Assembly (NCBI RefSeq): GCF_964340395.1
Contig: NC_135554.1
Coordinates: 5,792,475 to 5,856,474, forward strand
Origin: Glandiceps talaboti
Taxonomy: Eukaryota > Hemichordata > Enteropneusta > Spengelidae
Length of the DNA stretch: 64,000 bases
Direction: 5' to 3'
The notes under the pieces were generated by a model, which saw nothing but the letters and a program-made list of their open reading frames with translations, was not told where the DNA came from and did no database searches. Within the stretch, counting starts at the first letter, position 1, and every line of letters begins with the position of its first letter. A program made the position numbers and the translations under genes. This document shows positions 36,554 through 49,021 of the stretch, piece by piece.

Positions 36554-38722
36554 ACTTTCTCTCTCTTGAGTTTTTTTACTTTATTGTTTTTTAAATGAAA
36601 TTCCCAAAAACTATTGTTATATACAACAGGGATATGGCGCAAAGAATGCTTTTGTTTTGATTTGCCTTTTTTGGTCAATATCTTACGTCCGCCATGTAAA
36701 TGATATACATCATAAAAATAAGCATCGAGTCTAGTCAATTTACTGTGAACACAAGGCAATGCACATAATGCAATGGAAAACGTTATTCATTTATCAATGC
36801 ATGATGGATATAATTTATAGCATAGAGTACAGTCAGGTGAAAAACATGGGATTGTATTGATGTGTTATGGAGGGATATCTTCAGGTGTCTGATATTTGTT
36901 AATGTAAAATAATGAAAATTTAGTGATGACAATAGGCCATGAGCAAGTCCACTTTGCTTAAAGGTAGGCCCCTATGTTCAGTGTGTAGTCACTAACGTTT
37001 TATGACACCGTTTGGCCGCTGTCGACACACTTTCAAGTACAAATGAGTCGGTGTACAAATGGGTCCTATTAGTCACACTAAACCCAGAACAAGAGATAAT
37101 GTACTATCCAAACTCTCACAGCCAACGGTCAAGTTAATCTCGAGAAATTGGTAATCTGTGCTTATACGACTTTAGAGTATTCTGTAAGCCTATACTTTCT
37201 GGCAACTACAGCTTGTATCATTATTAAGTTATGATAATAACATCAACCACTGTTGAGCCTAGTATGGAAGTTCATCAATTATGCAAACAGGATACATTAT
37301 TTTGTGACCCATTTATTGTTTTCACATTTTATCACAGGATGATTAATCACACAGTTATCTTGGAATGTAATATCTAAATTTAAAGCATGACTTCGTTGTT
37401 ACTTGCTAATAGTGAGAAGTTACATATACAGAAAGAACGACGGATATTTCAGTCTAGTCTCTCTGCACCTTCCCGACAATTTTCGTAGAAACATATGTTA
37501 TTGCAGGATTGTGAAGATGAGAGAGAACCTTTTTAAGAAATAAATCATTTTTATTCCAGTCCGAGTGTACTACAACATTATTTCATCACTTAAAGACATG
37601 AGTAATAAGCACATCAAATTCACACAGAATACAAAATACAGAGTTGGGGACAGAAATGAAGTTGTCTAGATTTATCAGCTTGTTTGGTTTAGCTATGCGG
37701 TGACCATTGTTGATATAGCTTTAGTAAAAATAACTGACTCAGTAATGTGATTTAAAATAAAATAAAACATAAATCTTCTGAGAACAAAACAGTTAACATC
37801 AAGAAATACAATAACGTAGTAGGTCTGTTTCTCTAATAAATGAAACAGCATAACATATATTACAATAAGCATTTAAATAGGGTTGATACACTAAAATGAA
37901 ATACTGTATTCGGAGACTCTACATGTCTACAAATATAACACCTTAAAATAACATTAATGATACCATATGGCATCACATCTTATAACTACTAACACAACTT
38001 ATTCACACTTAAGACATGAAATCGTTGGTGTTGATATTCCATGAACAGATATATACTTTTGAAATCAATGAAAGTTTTGTTTGCACAAATCTCCATTTCA
38101 AGGGGACAACTGCATGTAAAGATGGTAGTCATATTGCTTACCTTTTGATATATTAGCAGCTCTCTTTGTACAATCAAATAAAACTACAGTTACTCACTTG
38201 TTTAAACGACTATTATTAGTTACATTTCTACATAACTCTGCAAAGTGAAGACAACTCTGTCCGATTTTTGTTATACACTTATTACGAACATGTAGTCACT
38301 TAGTGTTAGACAATAAACAATTACATAGATGAAGGAGCTTCGTAACATTTCGTTATTTGAATGAGTGGTACGTCAATAGCTACTTTCATTTATTCAGATT
38401 CAAATTACCAATAATCTCGTTTGTTTTCCAATATTGTTCGTCACTAGCGCAACATATCTGAATGGAACAATTTATCAGGTGTATATTATCCAAGCCAAGT
38501 CGGCTTTAAAATCAGACTGGGCCAGTACATGAACACTACAAGGGACTATATGAACTTTTTGAGGCTTTCTTCCTTGTCTTACCATGGTTAATTTACAATT
38601 ATCGCAACCACGTTATATCACTTTAAATCACGTTAAAAGAACCTTAAGTAAGCCAACTGGGGAAATTTCCTCTACTTTCGACAGGCGACAAGTATCAACA
38701 AGTATTTTAACCAAAAGTCATG
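36551..38722. other. Spacer downstream of LRR copy 4
   Basis: No gene seen. 36910-37440 repeats the block at 26130-26640. Confidence 0.45.
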
Positions 38723-40435
38723 TTAATGAATATTGATACCTCTCAATGATGAGTTGTGGATCCTTTTGAGGGCTGCTCGCAATATATCATGATCCGACCG
38801 AAATACTGTCAACACTTGTAGATATGGGCAACTCATCCCTAACACAGACAGACCATTGGCCGATATTCTTGCAAAGGAGTACCCTAATAAATGTAATTCT
38901 TCAAGCGGACATTTCACTGCGAGTACGCGCAAGCCTTCATCACTTATCGTAACATCACTGACGTAACTCCCATGTATCTTTAATTTCGCAAAATTAGGAC
39001 AATTCGATGCGATGCTTATCAGCAATCTATTATCAATATATCTATCATTTGTTGTAAATTCACGGAGATTAACACATGACTCAACTATGTTAATCAGTGA
39101 GGTTTTAACCATCTCAAAATCATTGATATGTAAAGTATAATATGGCCCGGTTGAAGGATCAAAAGTTGAATTACCCATTAAATTCAAACGATTTATCCTG
39201 TGTGATCTAACATTATCTTTGAACATTTCTAAAAGCTTATTCAGCGATGCTTCATATAAACAACAGAGGCCCAAGGACGACAAATGTATACAATGATCCA
39301 CAATACATGATACGACAGCAAGCTCAAGGTCAAGGTTTGGTTCCATGTGTACAATACAAGGAAATGCCAGATGCGTCAACTGTTGTCCGAGCTGAGTAAA
39401 AACGGCCTGCAATTTTCCACGTTCATAAAATCCCATTGGAATACAGAGTTCCTGCAAACTCAATGGAAAATCTGAAATACTGAACGATTTGTTAGGAATG
39501 CGATGTGATATTATGTCCGGTATGAGTTTAAATGTTATCAGGTTTTCAGGCAATCGACACGTATCAGGCTCTTTTTCTTTCTGATCTAAATAAAAAGTTA
39601 AAAGAACTAAATTCTGTAATTGTTTACAATTCTCCTTTAAAAGCTGAAGGATACCATGACTACCAGCATACTGGTTAAGTACTAATGTAGTCAAATTGTG
39701 ACAATGGTGTGATAAAAATAGGAAAGTTTCCGGCTCAAGTCCTACTGCCCGACCATCAACAACGAACATCTCTAAATTTGCACCTACGTATTTCGCGATA
39801 TGGATTATGACCTCGTTCCAGTTTTCAGTTACTTGTGCTATTACATCATAATCTATTATTACATCTAAAAGCTTAAGAGATAACTTGTTCAGACCTTCGT
39901 TGTTTTTTGCCAAACTTTTCATGCCCTTGGTAAAACAGTTTAATACCATTGGTGTGTTAACTTGAATCGTAAATTCCTTGAGATTAGGACTTCTGACTTT
40001 GGAGAGGAAATCACATGACTTCATATCAATTAATTTTATCTCAAGTTTTTCCAGATGTCGCTGCTTTTCAAATAACCTTTTCATTAAGCTCTCACGTTTA
40101 GCTTTTCTGCACTTCGGCGTTGACTGGTCATTGGGAAATCGACTAATATTGCCGATATGAAGGCTTCGCAATGTGCATGGAGTCTCAACAAGACGTTTTA
40201 TCACCTTATCGGTTGCTTCTGGACGTGTGAATAACTTGACATGTTTTAACTCTGGAACGAATAAACTTCTATTGATGACCGGAATATATGCTTTAGAGAT
40301 CATGTCACGATCAGACAACCTCTGCAGTACTACTTCTTTCAACCTGGTTGGTAATTTTTCTCTGACCACATCACATAATATTGGTAGGTGGTCAGTAAGG
40401 GATTTCAGAGCCAGGTCTTGAAGACTTCCTATCAT
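38723..40435 (-). CDS. LRR protein with N-terminal BC-box/Cul2-box pattern (intact copy 4)
   Basis: 570 residues, shorter than the other copies. SLQDLALKSL (4-13) and LPTRLKEVV (28-36) match the BC-box and Cul2-box. The N-terminal block is conserved but reads DMISKAYIPVINRSLFVPELK. The LRR body has its own sequence (LEKLEIKLIDM, LTTLVLNQYAG, LQNLVLLTFYL, LTHLAFPCIV, LSSLGLCCLYE, LEELHLLGYSF, YLQVLTVFR). The central loop is shorter than in copies 1-3, and the protein stops at RGINIH, before the tail seen in the others, so it is a third subfamily. Acceptor TTTACAG lies eight bases before the ATG. No lesion is seen. Confidence 0.86.
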   Translation of the reverse strand: MIGSLQDLALKSLTDHLPILCDVVREKLPTRLKEVVLQRLSDRDMISKAYIPVINRSLFVPELKHVKLFTRPEATDKVIKRLVETPCTLRSLHIGNISRFPNDQSTPKCRKAKRESLMKRLFEKQRHLEKLEIKLIDMKSCDFLSKVRSPNLKEFTIQVNTPMVLNCFTKGMKSLAKNNEGLNKLSLKLLDVIIDYDVIAQVTENWNEVIIHIAKYVGANLEMFVVDGRAVGLEPETFLFLSHHCHNLTTLVLNQYAGSHGILQLLKENCKQLQNLVLLTFYLDQKEKEPDTCRLPENLITFKLIPDIISHRIPNKSFSISDFPLSLQELCIPMGFYERGKLQAVFTQLGQQLTHLAFPCIVHMEPNLDLELAVVSCIVDHCIHLSSLGLCCLYEASLNKLLEMFKDNVRSHRINRLNLMGNSTFDPSTGPYYTLHINDFEMVKTSLINIVESCVNLREFTTNDRYIDNRLLISIASNCPNFAKLKIHGSYVSDVTISDEGLRVLAVKCPLEELHLLGYSFARISANGLSVLGMSCPYLQVLTVFRSDHDILRAALKRIHNSSLRGINIH

Positions 40436-40442
40436 TTTTTTT

Positions 40443-42756
40443 CTGTAAATGAAACAAATATTGTATTAAGATTTTGACAACGACAATCCCTGCAGGTCAT
40501 CAATATTTTGATATGTCTCTTGAAAAATGTTTTATTTTACCGCTTTTGTTCATTAATCATACCATGATTAATTTCAAGGCTTCATTTTTGTCCAGTTGCT
40601 TGCTGTCGCAAAACATGTTCGCGTTACCATTTGTTTAGTTCTAGTTGCGTTACAAAATATAGATAATTATACAATGTTTTCCATGTCTGTATAAATTTAT
40701 TCATACCATGTGTCATCATGTGATAGGGTTTCGATAGTATGGCTCTCCATCAACCTGAATGATTTGATACTGTAACGGTTATCCTTACAAATAACTGGCA
40801 AGTGACATTTTCTAACTATTCGCTGGATATCGGGTTATCTATAACGAGTATATAGGGTGATTAATTAAACAATGTTTTGACATGTTGTCTAACTTTAAAA
40901 TATCTCTAAGACATAAATCACTACAACCTTATATTTGTTTTCATTGGGTTGTCACTAATGTCAATACAAAAGTAGATGATCATCATCTTTGTTTGACACT
41001 TTTTGACAATAGCTTAAAAACAAGTGATTATAATCATACGGAAGTAAGACAGAACTGACTGCTAATCCTGAAATGAAATGATTAAAGAAAATCCAAAACA
41101 AATGGAAAACTCTCGAGAGTAGTAAAAGGTAAAATTTAATTTAATTGGATGAACATATTTCGAACATAAAGGTTCTTCTATGGGGAAAACGAAAATGTAG
41201 CGAGGGTTTTTGATTACAGTATGTTACATGATATATTTCGTCATTCTTGGTTATCAGCATTTCATTAATGTTGTGTGTTACCGCCCATATCACCTAAACA
41301 TACATTCACATAGCACAAATTTCACTTGATGTGTTCTGAAGTTATGATGCTTTCTAACTGATTTCAAGACTAGAACCTATCACAATAGCTGATGTATATT
41401 ATCTGTCAGGGAATAGACAGTATAACTTACCCACAAAGGTGGAAATTAACACTACACATTGAGAAGTGATGGCGTGTTGATACACCTGTCAATCACCGTC
41501 GATTGGAAAATGACGCAGGCTCAGACCATACAGCGTTTGGGCGATTTGGGGTGCTCTATTTGACTGTCACATACCAGATGTAGTAACTAAAATACCTGGT
41601 ATTTTAGTATATTTTAATCCTGTGATAGAGCAAGTATTTTGCTTTTTATGAAGACTAGAAAAGTTCACATGTTACTACTTAATCATGTATATTTATGACA
41701 TGTTTGCAGTTTTCGTGGAACGTACACCTTTTGACAAACGATTTTCGTTAATGTTCGAACTGTAATAATATTCACGCTGATGTAGTAAGATTTAATCTGC
41801 TAACCTGAAACTATTTATACATACTAATCATCTGAATTATGATTACTATATAATCCATCAAATACAGTAATGACGCTGATAACGTCACTATAATTTACTA
41901 TTGTAACAAAACGTTTCATCTTTTATGATACTAAAATATGAACTTAATGACTATTTCTACCACATCAATGCTAATCAGGTTATTGCAGTATGTCACAAGA
42001 GTTGGCTATTTCATGCATGGTCTATTTTTCTTTACTAATTTCATAATCTCAGGGGCAAGGTTATCTCCCTCTTCTTGAACTGGTCAATTTACCTTACACA
42101 TATCTTAAAATGGACAATTTCATAAATTAGGCGTCATACAACAACATACATTTGCTAGTGTGAGTTGTAATCTAAACTATAAAAATTATGTCATCTCACG
42201 TGTACGTGCTGATTAATGAAATTGTGTTTTGACATTTCTATTTTGAAAATATTTATATGACTAAATCAATACAAACTTAGAATATGGTTTACCTAGTTGT
42301 CATTCATGTCAAAAAAATAAGCAGACGAATATCCACATCTTTGACAGTTTATTGACAAGGGTTAAAGACCAATGGTTGTATTTAGACAGAAATGAGATAA
42401 AAGATAGATCTGACGGAGTTGAAAAAAAATAAAAACTTAGAAAGCTTAATTGGATACACGTATTTTTAACCTAAAAGCAAGCAAGCATTTTCTTAACAAA
42501 GGTAAAGTTGCTCAAAGTTTTCTAACGATATATACAAAACATCAGTTGCCGTGAGTCCACTGACAAACTATACAATGTAGCGATGATTATTGATTAAATT
42601 ATTTTAGATGATATATGTCGTCATTTCAGTTACACCTTCCCCCTTTTTAAACCAGACTAACACTCACATGGAACATGTATATTTGAAGTTTAAATAATCA
42701 CTGAGTGTTGAAATTATCATTGTCTTTAAAAGAATTTTATAATGACTACAACTTAC
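40443..42756 (-). other. 5' UTR intron of LRR copy 4
   Basis: Donor GTAAGTTGTAG at 42756 and acceptor TTTACAG at 40443 (- strand) give about 2.3 kb. It contains two conserved intronic blocks (about 40955-41040 and 42310-42390) and an orphan decayed first exon between them, so this intron appears to span a fused older unit. Confidence 0.5.
41380..41600 (-). pseudogene. Orphan, decayed LRR first exon
   Basis: Close relative of 27117-27330 (shared ATACACCTGTCAATC, GTCGATTGG, ATGACGCAGG). The donor position reads ACCTATCACAATAG on +, so the GT is lost. It lies inside the intron of the intact copy 4. Confidence 0.6.
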
Positions 42757-42925
42757 GAGAGTAGATGAGGTATATTGTCGATAACGAAGATGATAGTGTG
42801 ATTTCCCCACAGCGGTGAAAATTAGCACTGCGTATTGAGCAGAGGTGGAACGTTGATTCACCTGTTGATCCGTGTGGGGATTGACATAGTGCACAGGTTC
42901 AGCCCATACAATATTTGTACGATTG
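42757..42925 (-). other. Conserved non-coding first exon of LRR copy 4
   Basis: On the - strand ends CTACTCTC with donor GTAAGTTGTA. It shares TATATTGTCG-, GTGTGATTTCCCCACAG- and TTGATTCACCTGTTGAT-type blocks (on +) with the other first exons. Confidence 0.58.
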
Positions 42926-42949
42926 GGCGGTCTATCTTACTGTCAATTG

Positions 42950-42959
42950 CCAAATATGG
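42950..42959. promoter_or_regulatory. CArG box upstream of LRR copy 4
   Basis: CCAAATATGG is a perfect CC(A/T)6GG, 193 bp from the first-exon donor. The copies at 28659 and 59337 have their CArG-type element at nearly the same distance. Confidence 0.5.
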
Positions 42960-44820
42960 TAACAAAAACAAATTAATTATTGTATTATAATTATGTAACA
43001 TTTAGGTTTATATATAATATACACTAAATTCAAATGTTAAAAACATGATCATGCATAATACTTACTACTGCTTTGTTGTTTTCAAAAATAAACCCGTTTC
43101 TTAAAAGATTTACCTTGTTTTAATGTTTTGAACATTTAAGATCTAACATCTTACATGAAAAAACATGTACTGTACTTCTGAATTATGGTTGCAACAATCT
43201 GTAAAACCAGTGATGATGTTGATATTTTCACCTTAACTTACTCCTATATCAAACATCATAGCGCTAGATTTCCACCGTAATTTACTCCCAGATATTACAC
43301 CTAGCTAGATATTATAAACATCCATAGTGTATATTTAAACAAACACTCAAACTTTAGATATCTCAGTGGTTAAGATCAGGCAGATGCTTAGTAAGTCTCT
43401 ATATGCAGATACATAGAAAATTACTGCTATTTCTTTGTCAGTGCTTCTTTTCAATTTGGAAATATTGTCATCTCTTAACAAGTATTAGGAAAATATCATA
43501 TTTGATTGAAAAAAAATCTAAATCAAATTCTTTGTAACTTGGAACTTACAACAATTTGCTATGGTTTCAAACACTACTATAATGAACTTGATGCTGAGTT
43601 AGGACATGGATTAGTTGGTGTTGATATTCTGTGTGGGTATTTGTTTAGCGATTATTGTAAAATCAGGTATTGTATTCACAAACCACACTGTTAATGAAAA
43701 TTGCGAATAATTTTTTTTTGCGAATTTTTTTTTTCAATATGTTATAACATATACAATATATTCACCCCTTTTTTCTGCCATGCTAGGGGGTCAATAATAT
43801 GACTGTCCCTCTACCCGATTAATTTTATATCAGGCCAGGTATTGTAACACTTAATCATCATAAACATGAAAATATAATAGAAACTTTAGTTGTATATTTT
43901 GTTCTTTTCACATATTCCATGAACGTAATAGTTTGATGATTTTGTGCAGAGATGGTCGAATGTTTAAGTCTAAATGGAGGAAACAATATCTACCAGTCAT
44001 CTAACCCGAACGAAATCCAGATATTGCATAGGGTCAGTAGGCGGTATAATGACAGTTTGTCTGACATCTAAATAACCCTATGACATAATCACATACATGA
44101 ATACAGCTTAATTGTTATTTGTGGTGCAATTTTACTGATATGCTACGTGTATAATGGAAGGTAGCGTTTCTTACTGATTTCATTCTGAAGCTGTCACTTC
44201 TATGTCAATACAAAAGTAGACAAGCAACAATTTGTTTACCATTTTATTGACAGGGATTAAATACCAATGATTATAACGAGACAAAAATAAGAATGACGGC
44301 TATTCATGAAATTAAATGGGCGAGGGAAAATAAAGCAAAAAGAAAAACAAATGTGCTTGTTTACTAGTTACACTACATGAAATTGACGAGTTGGATGAGC
44401 AAACGTTCATTGTCAAGGTAAACATCAGAGGTGTTATCTTAAGCAGTGAATTGTAATGACGTGCATTCATTATATCGAACAAGAGGGTTGTTGGAATGTT
44501 CTATGAACGTACAGCAACAGGGTTTTAATCAAAGTAAATTCAAGACAATTTTGCGAGCACGGCAGACTATGACAGAACGTGCGTCGGTTGGAATTGCATC
44601 CTTGAAGTGTCACTAAGAGGCGTATAAGTTCCAAGGACACACCAATCGCTGCTGCCGGCGTATGTTGTGTGGCTGTTTTTGACAAAGTTACCAGGTCTTG
44701 TAATCATGACGAGCACATTTATAAAAATTGAGCCTTCCCTTTGCCCCATTTTGTAAAACATGACCCTCCCCCATGACAATTGCATATACATTTGTACATA
44801 TAAAGTGACAAACAGTAACA
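42960..44820. other. Spacer, duplicated flank block
   Basis: No gene. About 43700-44680 is homologous to 56140-57100 and partly to 21240-22150. A (T)n-rich tract lies at 43708-43733. GTAAAACATGACCCTCCCCC at about 44751-44772 belongs to the same repeat as 51245-51335. Confidence 0.5.
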
Positions 44821-44848
44821 GATCATCATCATCATCATCATCATCATC
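44821..44848. repeat. (ATC)n microsatellite at the LINE 3' end
   Basis: About nine ATC units, directly abutting the 3' end of the LINE. Confidence 0.95.
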
Positions 44849-45109
44849 TTTCAAAGGAACTTTAATGCTTATTTGTCCTATGTACACAAAATACTAAGAT
44901 ATATACAAAAATGGTAAAGATCGAGGTTCGATTCAATACTGTTGAACTGTATGAAGACTGATATTTACATCGAGTTCTACAAGTTGTAAGTTATTCAAGT
45001 TCAGAAAAAAAGTGGCAATATGATGGCTAAAAGTTGTATTGAAACAATGCGTTATGTGGCTAGAATGTAGAAATGGTAAATTGAATACTGGAGTTTATAC
45101 TGTTTGTAG

Positions 45110-48100
45110 CTAAAAATTGAAGAGGAGCTGTCCGTCGACTACGCGGCATACGGCGTCGTTGATGGTCCAAATTGCTGAAAAGATATCTATACATTGTCTT
45201 AATCTGTAATGTTCAAATTCTAATTGTACTCTTGCTCGTATACGCGTTTTAAATATTTCCAATGGGTCGACTTGAGTTGTGTTGTCCATTTTATTCCTTC
45301 TGGCGATGTGTATTGACATTTTTGCTGTTGACGTTATGTGGGTGAAGAGGAACATGGCACGTTTGTTGGTGAAGGCTCTGCTTTTCTTCGGTGGATTGAT
45401 GAAAAACCACGCCATTGGTATTAGATGATCGTTATTGATAAGACGGGAGATGATAACTGTGATGAAGGCAAGTAATCGTTGGATTTGTTGGCAGTCGATG
45501 AAAATGTGGAGAAGGGAGTCTTTGTCGCCACAATGTGGACAATCAGAGTCTTGGCGAAATCCTGAGTTGAATAAATAGGTACCTGTAGTGTATGCGCCAT
45601 GCAGTATACGCCATTGCAGATCTCCTTCTTTCTTTATAGTTGGCGGGTAGTAGCATGCTTCGTAGTTTGGATGTAGATGGTCGGGTAAGCTTAATATGTC
45701 TCTCCACACAGTGTCTAGTCTATTCGGTTGTTTGTTAGCGTGTTGTTCTGATATCAAATATCTATAAATTGCACCTTTCTCTAGTTTATAGAGTGCAATG
45801 TTGAGTTCGGGTGAGTGATAAAGTTCGATCGAATAATGTGGGTTCTGGGTTTCGGTGGATGATTGATCTTCAAAGTAGTCGTTGATTTTTATCTTTAGGA
45901 TATCTGGTATTGCCTGGTGAGTTACTTTTAGAGTGAGGGCAAGTATGCGGTTTGAGTGAATGTTAACTTTGTCGCTGATATCAGTGGAGGTGAGCCAGCG
46001 TTTTTCATTCTTATCGATGAGGTCACCAATTTTAGTAATGCCTGCGTCTACGAAGTGATGAAGTGTAAATGGTGTTCCATGGATGGGATGTAGAATAAGT
46101 GGGTTTTGGAATAAAGGTTCGTTGATAATTTCCGATATGGTCTCTGGGTCTCCTTTACGTAGTTTCTTAGTTGAGTTCCAACGATGTAGTAAATCAACGT
46201 AGAAGTCTGGCATATGTGTTTTGTCCGGGTTGATATCAATTGTTAACAGTAACTGTCTTTTGTAGTTTAAATTACCGATTTTACTGAAGAAGTAATCCAT
46301 GAAGTATGATGACGGGTGGAGGTTGTCTTGGTAGAGATAACGTTGTATGTGGCTTATTCGGAGTGACGTGAGCCGAGTTTGGAGATGTATTAGTCCCTGT
46401 CCACCTTTTTTGAGAGGTAGACAGATAGTTTCGACTGGTATCCAATGGCGACCTTGCCAAAGGAATCTAAGTAATAATGTCTGAATGTATGATATGGTAT
46501 CTTTGGTTGGTGTAATACAGTTAATTCTATGAAGTAATTTTGACGCGATGAGATGGTTTATGATAAGTATACGGCCTCTATATGACATTCCTGGAGCGAA
46601 GGTTGACCAGTATTTAATTTTGTTTTCAATTGTGTTGACAAGTTCTGTCCAATTTCTTCGATAGTACGTGTCAGTGTTGCCGAGGTAGACTCCTAGAATT
46701 TTAAGTCCGGTAGAGTTCCATTTAATACCTAATGGATTGTCTATGCGGTTGCGCCACGATCCAACCCACAGGCCTTCTGATTTTTCGAGGTTCACTTTTG
46801 CGTTTGATGCCTTTTCGTATACTTCTAGACATGTTTGTAACTTGTTAAAATCGTCGTTTTCGGTCTGTAGTACCTCTACGTCGTCAGCATATGCTGATAA
46901 GATGGTGTGCATGGGTACGCCTGGTAATGTTAATGGAGTTATTCCACTGTCGGTTCGTATTCTGTTCAGTAGTGGCTCGAGAGCGATGACGTAGAGTTGA
47001 CCTGACAGGGAACATCCTTGTCGGACGCCTCTCTGTATTTTGATGGGAGTAGTTAACATGTTGTTGATACGGATTAGTGACTGTATGTCTGTATAAAGAA
47101 CTTTAATGTAGTTGATGAAGTGAGGTCCGACTCCGAATGATTTCAGGGTTTGGAATAGGTAGTCATGGTTTATTCGGTCGAACGCCTTTTCCTGGTCTAA
47201 CGCTACAATTCCAAGGGGTTTGTCATTATTATTTGCATAGAAGATATTGTCGCGTAGTAAGTGTACATTATCAAAAATCTTGCGTCCTGGGATACCGCAT
47301 GTCTGATCTTTGTGCACAATCGTTGATATGACAGAGCGAAGACGAGTGGATAGAGCTTTAGTTATAATTTTATAGTCGCTGCACAGTAGGCTAATGGGTC
47401 TCCAGTTTTTAACTAATGCGTTGTCACCGGTTTTAGGATGGAGGCTGATGATTGCTTTGCGACACGATAGTGGGAGTGTTCCGTTTTCGATAGACTGTGT
47501 AAATACTTGATGTAAGTCTTTGCCAAGGATGTGCCAAAATGTTTGGTAGAATTCACTTGGAAGGCCGTCTATACCTGGAGAGCGGTCATTTGATAGGAGT
47601 TTAACTGCATTTGTAAGTTCTTCATAGGATATTTCACTGTCAAGGTAGTTGCGATCCGGGTCGGTAAGTTGTGGTAAGTTTTCGAGTAGAGTATTCTGGG
47701 CGATTGAATCAGTTGGTTCTGGTGTATATAAGTTCTGGTAATAGTTGTATATGATGTCTCGTATTTCGTGTTGGTCTTCTGTGATGCTGTTGTCGGCGCG
47801 TTTTAAGTGGACAATGGGTCTTGACTTCCCTTTGTCTTGTTCGAGAGTGAAGAAAAATTTACTGGGCATGTCGCTGTCTTGGAGGAATTGATGACGTGAT
47901 CGGACGGCTGCACCTCTGCTGTCAGATCGGGTAAGTTGAATTAGTAAGCTTTTCTTTCGGTTGTATTCATTTCTTAAGTCATTGTCTATGTGTATTCTTT
48001 CTTCGATGCGTTGGATGTCTTTTTCTAGTTGTACTTTGGTAAGTTTACGTTCGTTGTGTTTTGAGATACAGAACTGTTGTGTTAATAGTTTTATTTTCCA

Positions 48101-49006
48101 TTTTCCGATTTCCCACCAGGTCGCGAGGTTGGCATACTTGTTTTTTTCTTTGGTCCAATTTCCCCAGAAGTGTGATATAAGTTGACAATAATTGTCATCT
48201 TTTAATGTTTCGGTGTTGAGGCACCATACAGGATTGCGTTTTTGAATTTGTTTCTGTGCTAAGGTTAATTTCACCAAGGAGTGGTCGGAGAATGCGAGGC
48301 TGGCATTTTGAATGGCTATTGTTCTAATGCGTGTTTTCAAGCATTTGTTTATGTAGATTCTGTCAAGTCGTGCTTTTGTATCATTTCTGTGCCAGGTGTA
48401 ATTGCGGTTGTTGTTATGGTGATGACGCCAGGCGTCGATGAGTTTGTGTTTACTTATCAGGTTACCGAGGCCACGTACTGTATGCGGATCTGATTCACTG
48501 CATTGTTGTCTGTCGAGTTCTGGATTTAGTGTGCAATTAAAGTCTCCTGCTAGGATAATAGGATCTTCATTAAGTTTTGGTAATAATCCATTCAGTTTCG
48601 TGAAGCACTTCAGACGTTCTTTTGCATTACAATGTGCGTAAATGTTGATGATATTTACAGATGTGTCGTTGACTGTTGCGTGAGCGTGTAAAATATGGCC
48701 TGGGATTGGTTCTGATTTCTCTATTATTTCAACTTTACTCTTCGGCGAGAATAGAATTGCTATTCCAGCACTGTTGTTTGTCCCATGCGATAAGATACAC
48801 TTTGATCTCCATACAAGTGGCCAAATAAGTTCATCGCTAGGTATAGAGTGAGTTTCTTGGAGGAGGTAGAAGTCTGCGGGATGAGACTGTTTTAAGAAGT
48901 CAAAAACTTGATAACGTTTTAACGAATCACGACATCCGCGAACATTAAGTGTTGCACAGGAAAGGGACGCCATGATGAATATTATTGTGAAGAGATATTT
49001 AATCAT
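45110..49006 (-). CDS. LINE ORF2: AP endonuclease and reverse transcriptase
   Basis: 1298 codons from the first ATG; MASLSCATLNVRGC at codon 12 is a likelier start. Endonuclease (about 17-245): N21, E51 (LLQET), D155/N157 (AGDFN), D215 (RLDRIYI) and the S240-D241-H242 triad. Reverse transcriptase (about 470-760): SPGIDGLPSEFY, NWRPISLL, ALDQEKAFDRI, RGVRQGCSLSGQLY and YADD at 706-709. A C-terminal zinc knuckle has C1156, C1159, H1167 and C1172. The RGVRQGCSLSGQLY and SAYADDV style is typical of the Tx1 group of the L1 superfamily. It follows ORF1 by 15 bp. No internal stop or frameshift, so it may be active or recently active. Confidence 0.93.
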   Translation of the reverse strand: MIKYLFTIIFIMASLSCATLNVRGCRDSLKRYQVFDFLKQSHPADFYLLQETHSIPSDELIWPLVWRSKCILSHGTNNSAGIAILFSPKSKVEIIEKSEPIPGHILHAHATVNDTSVNIINIYAHCNAKERLKCFTKLNGLLPKLNEDPIILAGDFNCTLNPELDRQQCSESDPHTVRGLGNLISKHKLIDAWRHHHNNNRNYTWHRNDTKARLDRIYINKCLKTRIRTIAIQNASLAFSDHSLVKLTLAQKQIQKRNPVWCLNTETLKDDNYCQLISHFWGNWTKEKNKYANLATWWEIGKWKIKLLTQQFCISKHNERKLTKVQLEKDIQRIEERIHIDNDLRNEYNRKKSLLIQLTRSDSRGAAVRSRHQFLQDSDMPSKFFFTLEQDKGKSRPIVHLKRADNSITEDQHEIRDIIYNYYQNLYTPEPTDSIAQNTLLENLPQLTDPDRNYLDSEISYEELTNAVKLLSNDRSPGIDGLPSEFYQTFWHILGKDLHQVFTQSIENGTLPLSCRKAIISLHPKTGDNALVKNWRPISLLCSDYKIITKALSTRLRSVISTIVHKDQTCGIPGRKIFDNVHLLRDNIFYANNNDKPLGIVALDQEKAFDRINHDYLFQTLKSFGVGPHFINYIKVLYTDIQSLIRINNMLTTPIKIQRGVRQGCSLSGQLYVIALEPLLNRIRTDSGITPLTLPGVPMHTILSAYADDVEVLQTENDDFNKLQTCLEVYEKASNAKVNLEKSEGLWVGSWRNRIDNPLGIKWNSTGLKILGVYLGNTDTYYRRNWTELVNTIENKIKYWSTFAPGMSYRGRILIINHLIASKLLHRINCITPTKDTISYIQTLLLRFLWQGRHWIPVETICLPLKKGGQGLIHLQTRLTSLRISHIQRYLYQDNLHPSSYFMDYFFSKIGNLNYKRQLLLTIDINPDKTHMPDFYVDLLHRWNSTKKLRKGDPETISEIINEPLFQNPLILHPIHGTPFTLHHFVDAGITKIGDLIDKNEKRWLTSTDISDKVNIHSNRILALTLKVTHQAIPDILKIKINDYFEDQSSTETQNPHYSIELYHSPELNIALYKLEKGAIYRYLISEQHANKQPNRLDTVWRDILSLPDHLHPNYEACYYPPTIKKEGDLQWRILHGAYTTGTYLFNSGFRQDSDCPHCGDKDSLLHIFIDCQQIQRLLAFITVIISRLINNDHLIPMAWFFINPPKKSRAFTNKRAMFLFTHITSTAKMSIHIARRNKMDNTTQVDPLEIFKTRIRARVQLEFEHYRLRQCIDIFSAIWTINDAVCRVVDGQLLFNF

Positions 49007-49021
49007 GATGAATGTGCGGAT

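Noticed and set aside
44567-44887. Open frame with a poly-Asp stretch next to the LINE
   Set aside because: The Asp run is the (ATC)n microsatellite; the remainder is repeat or flank sequence.
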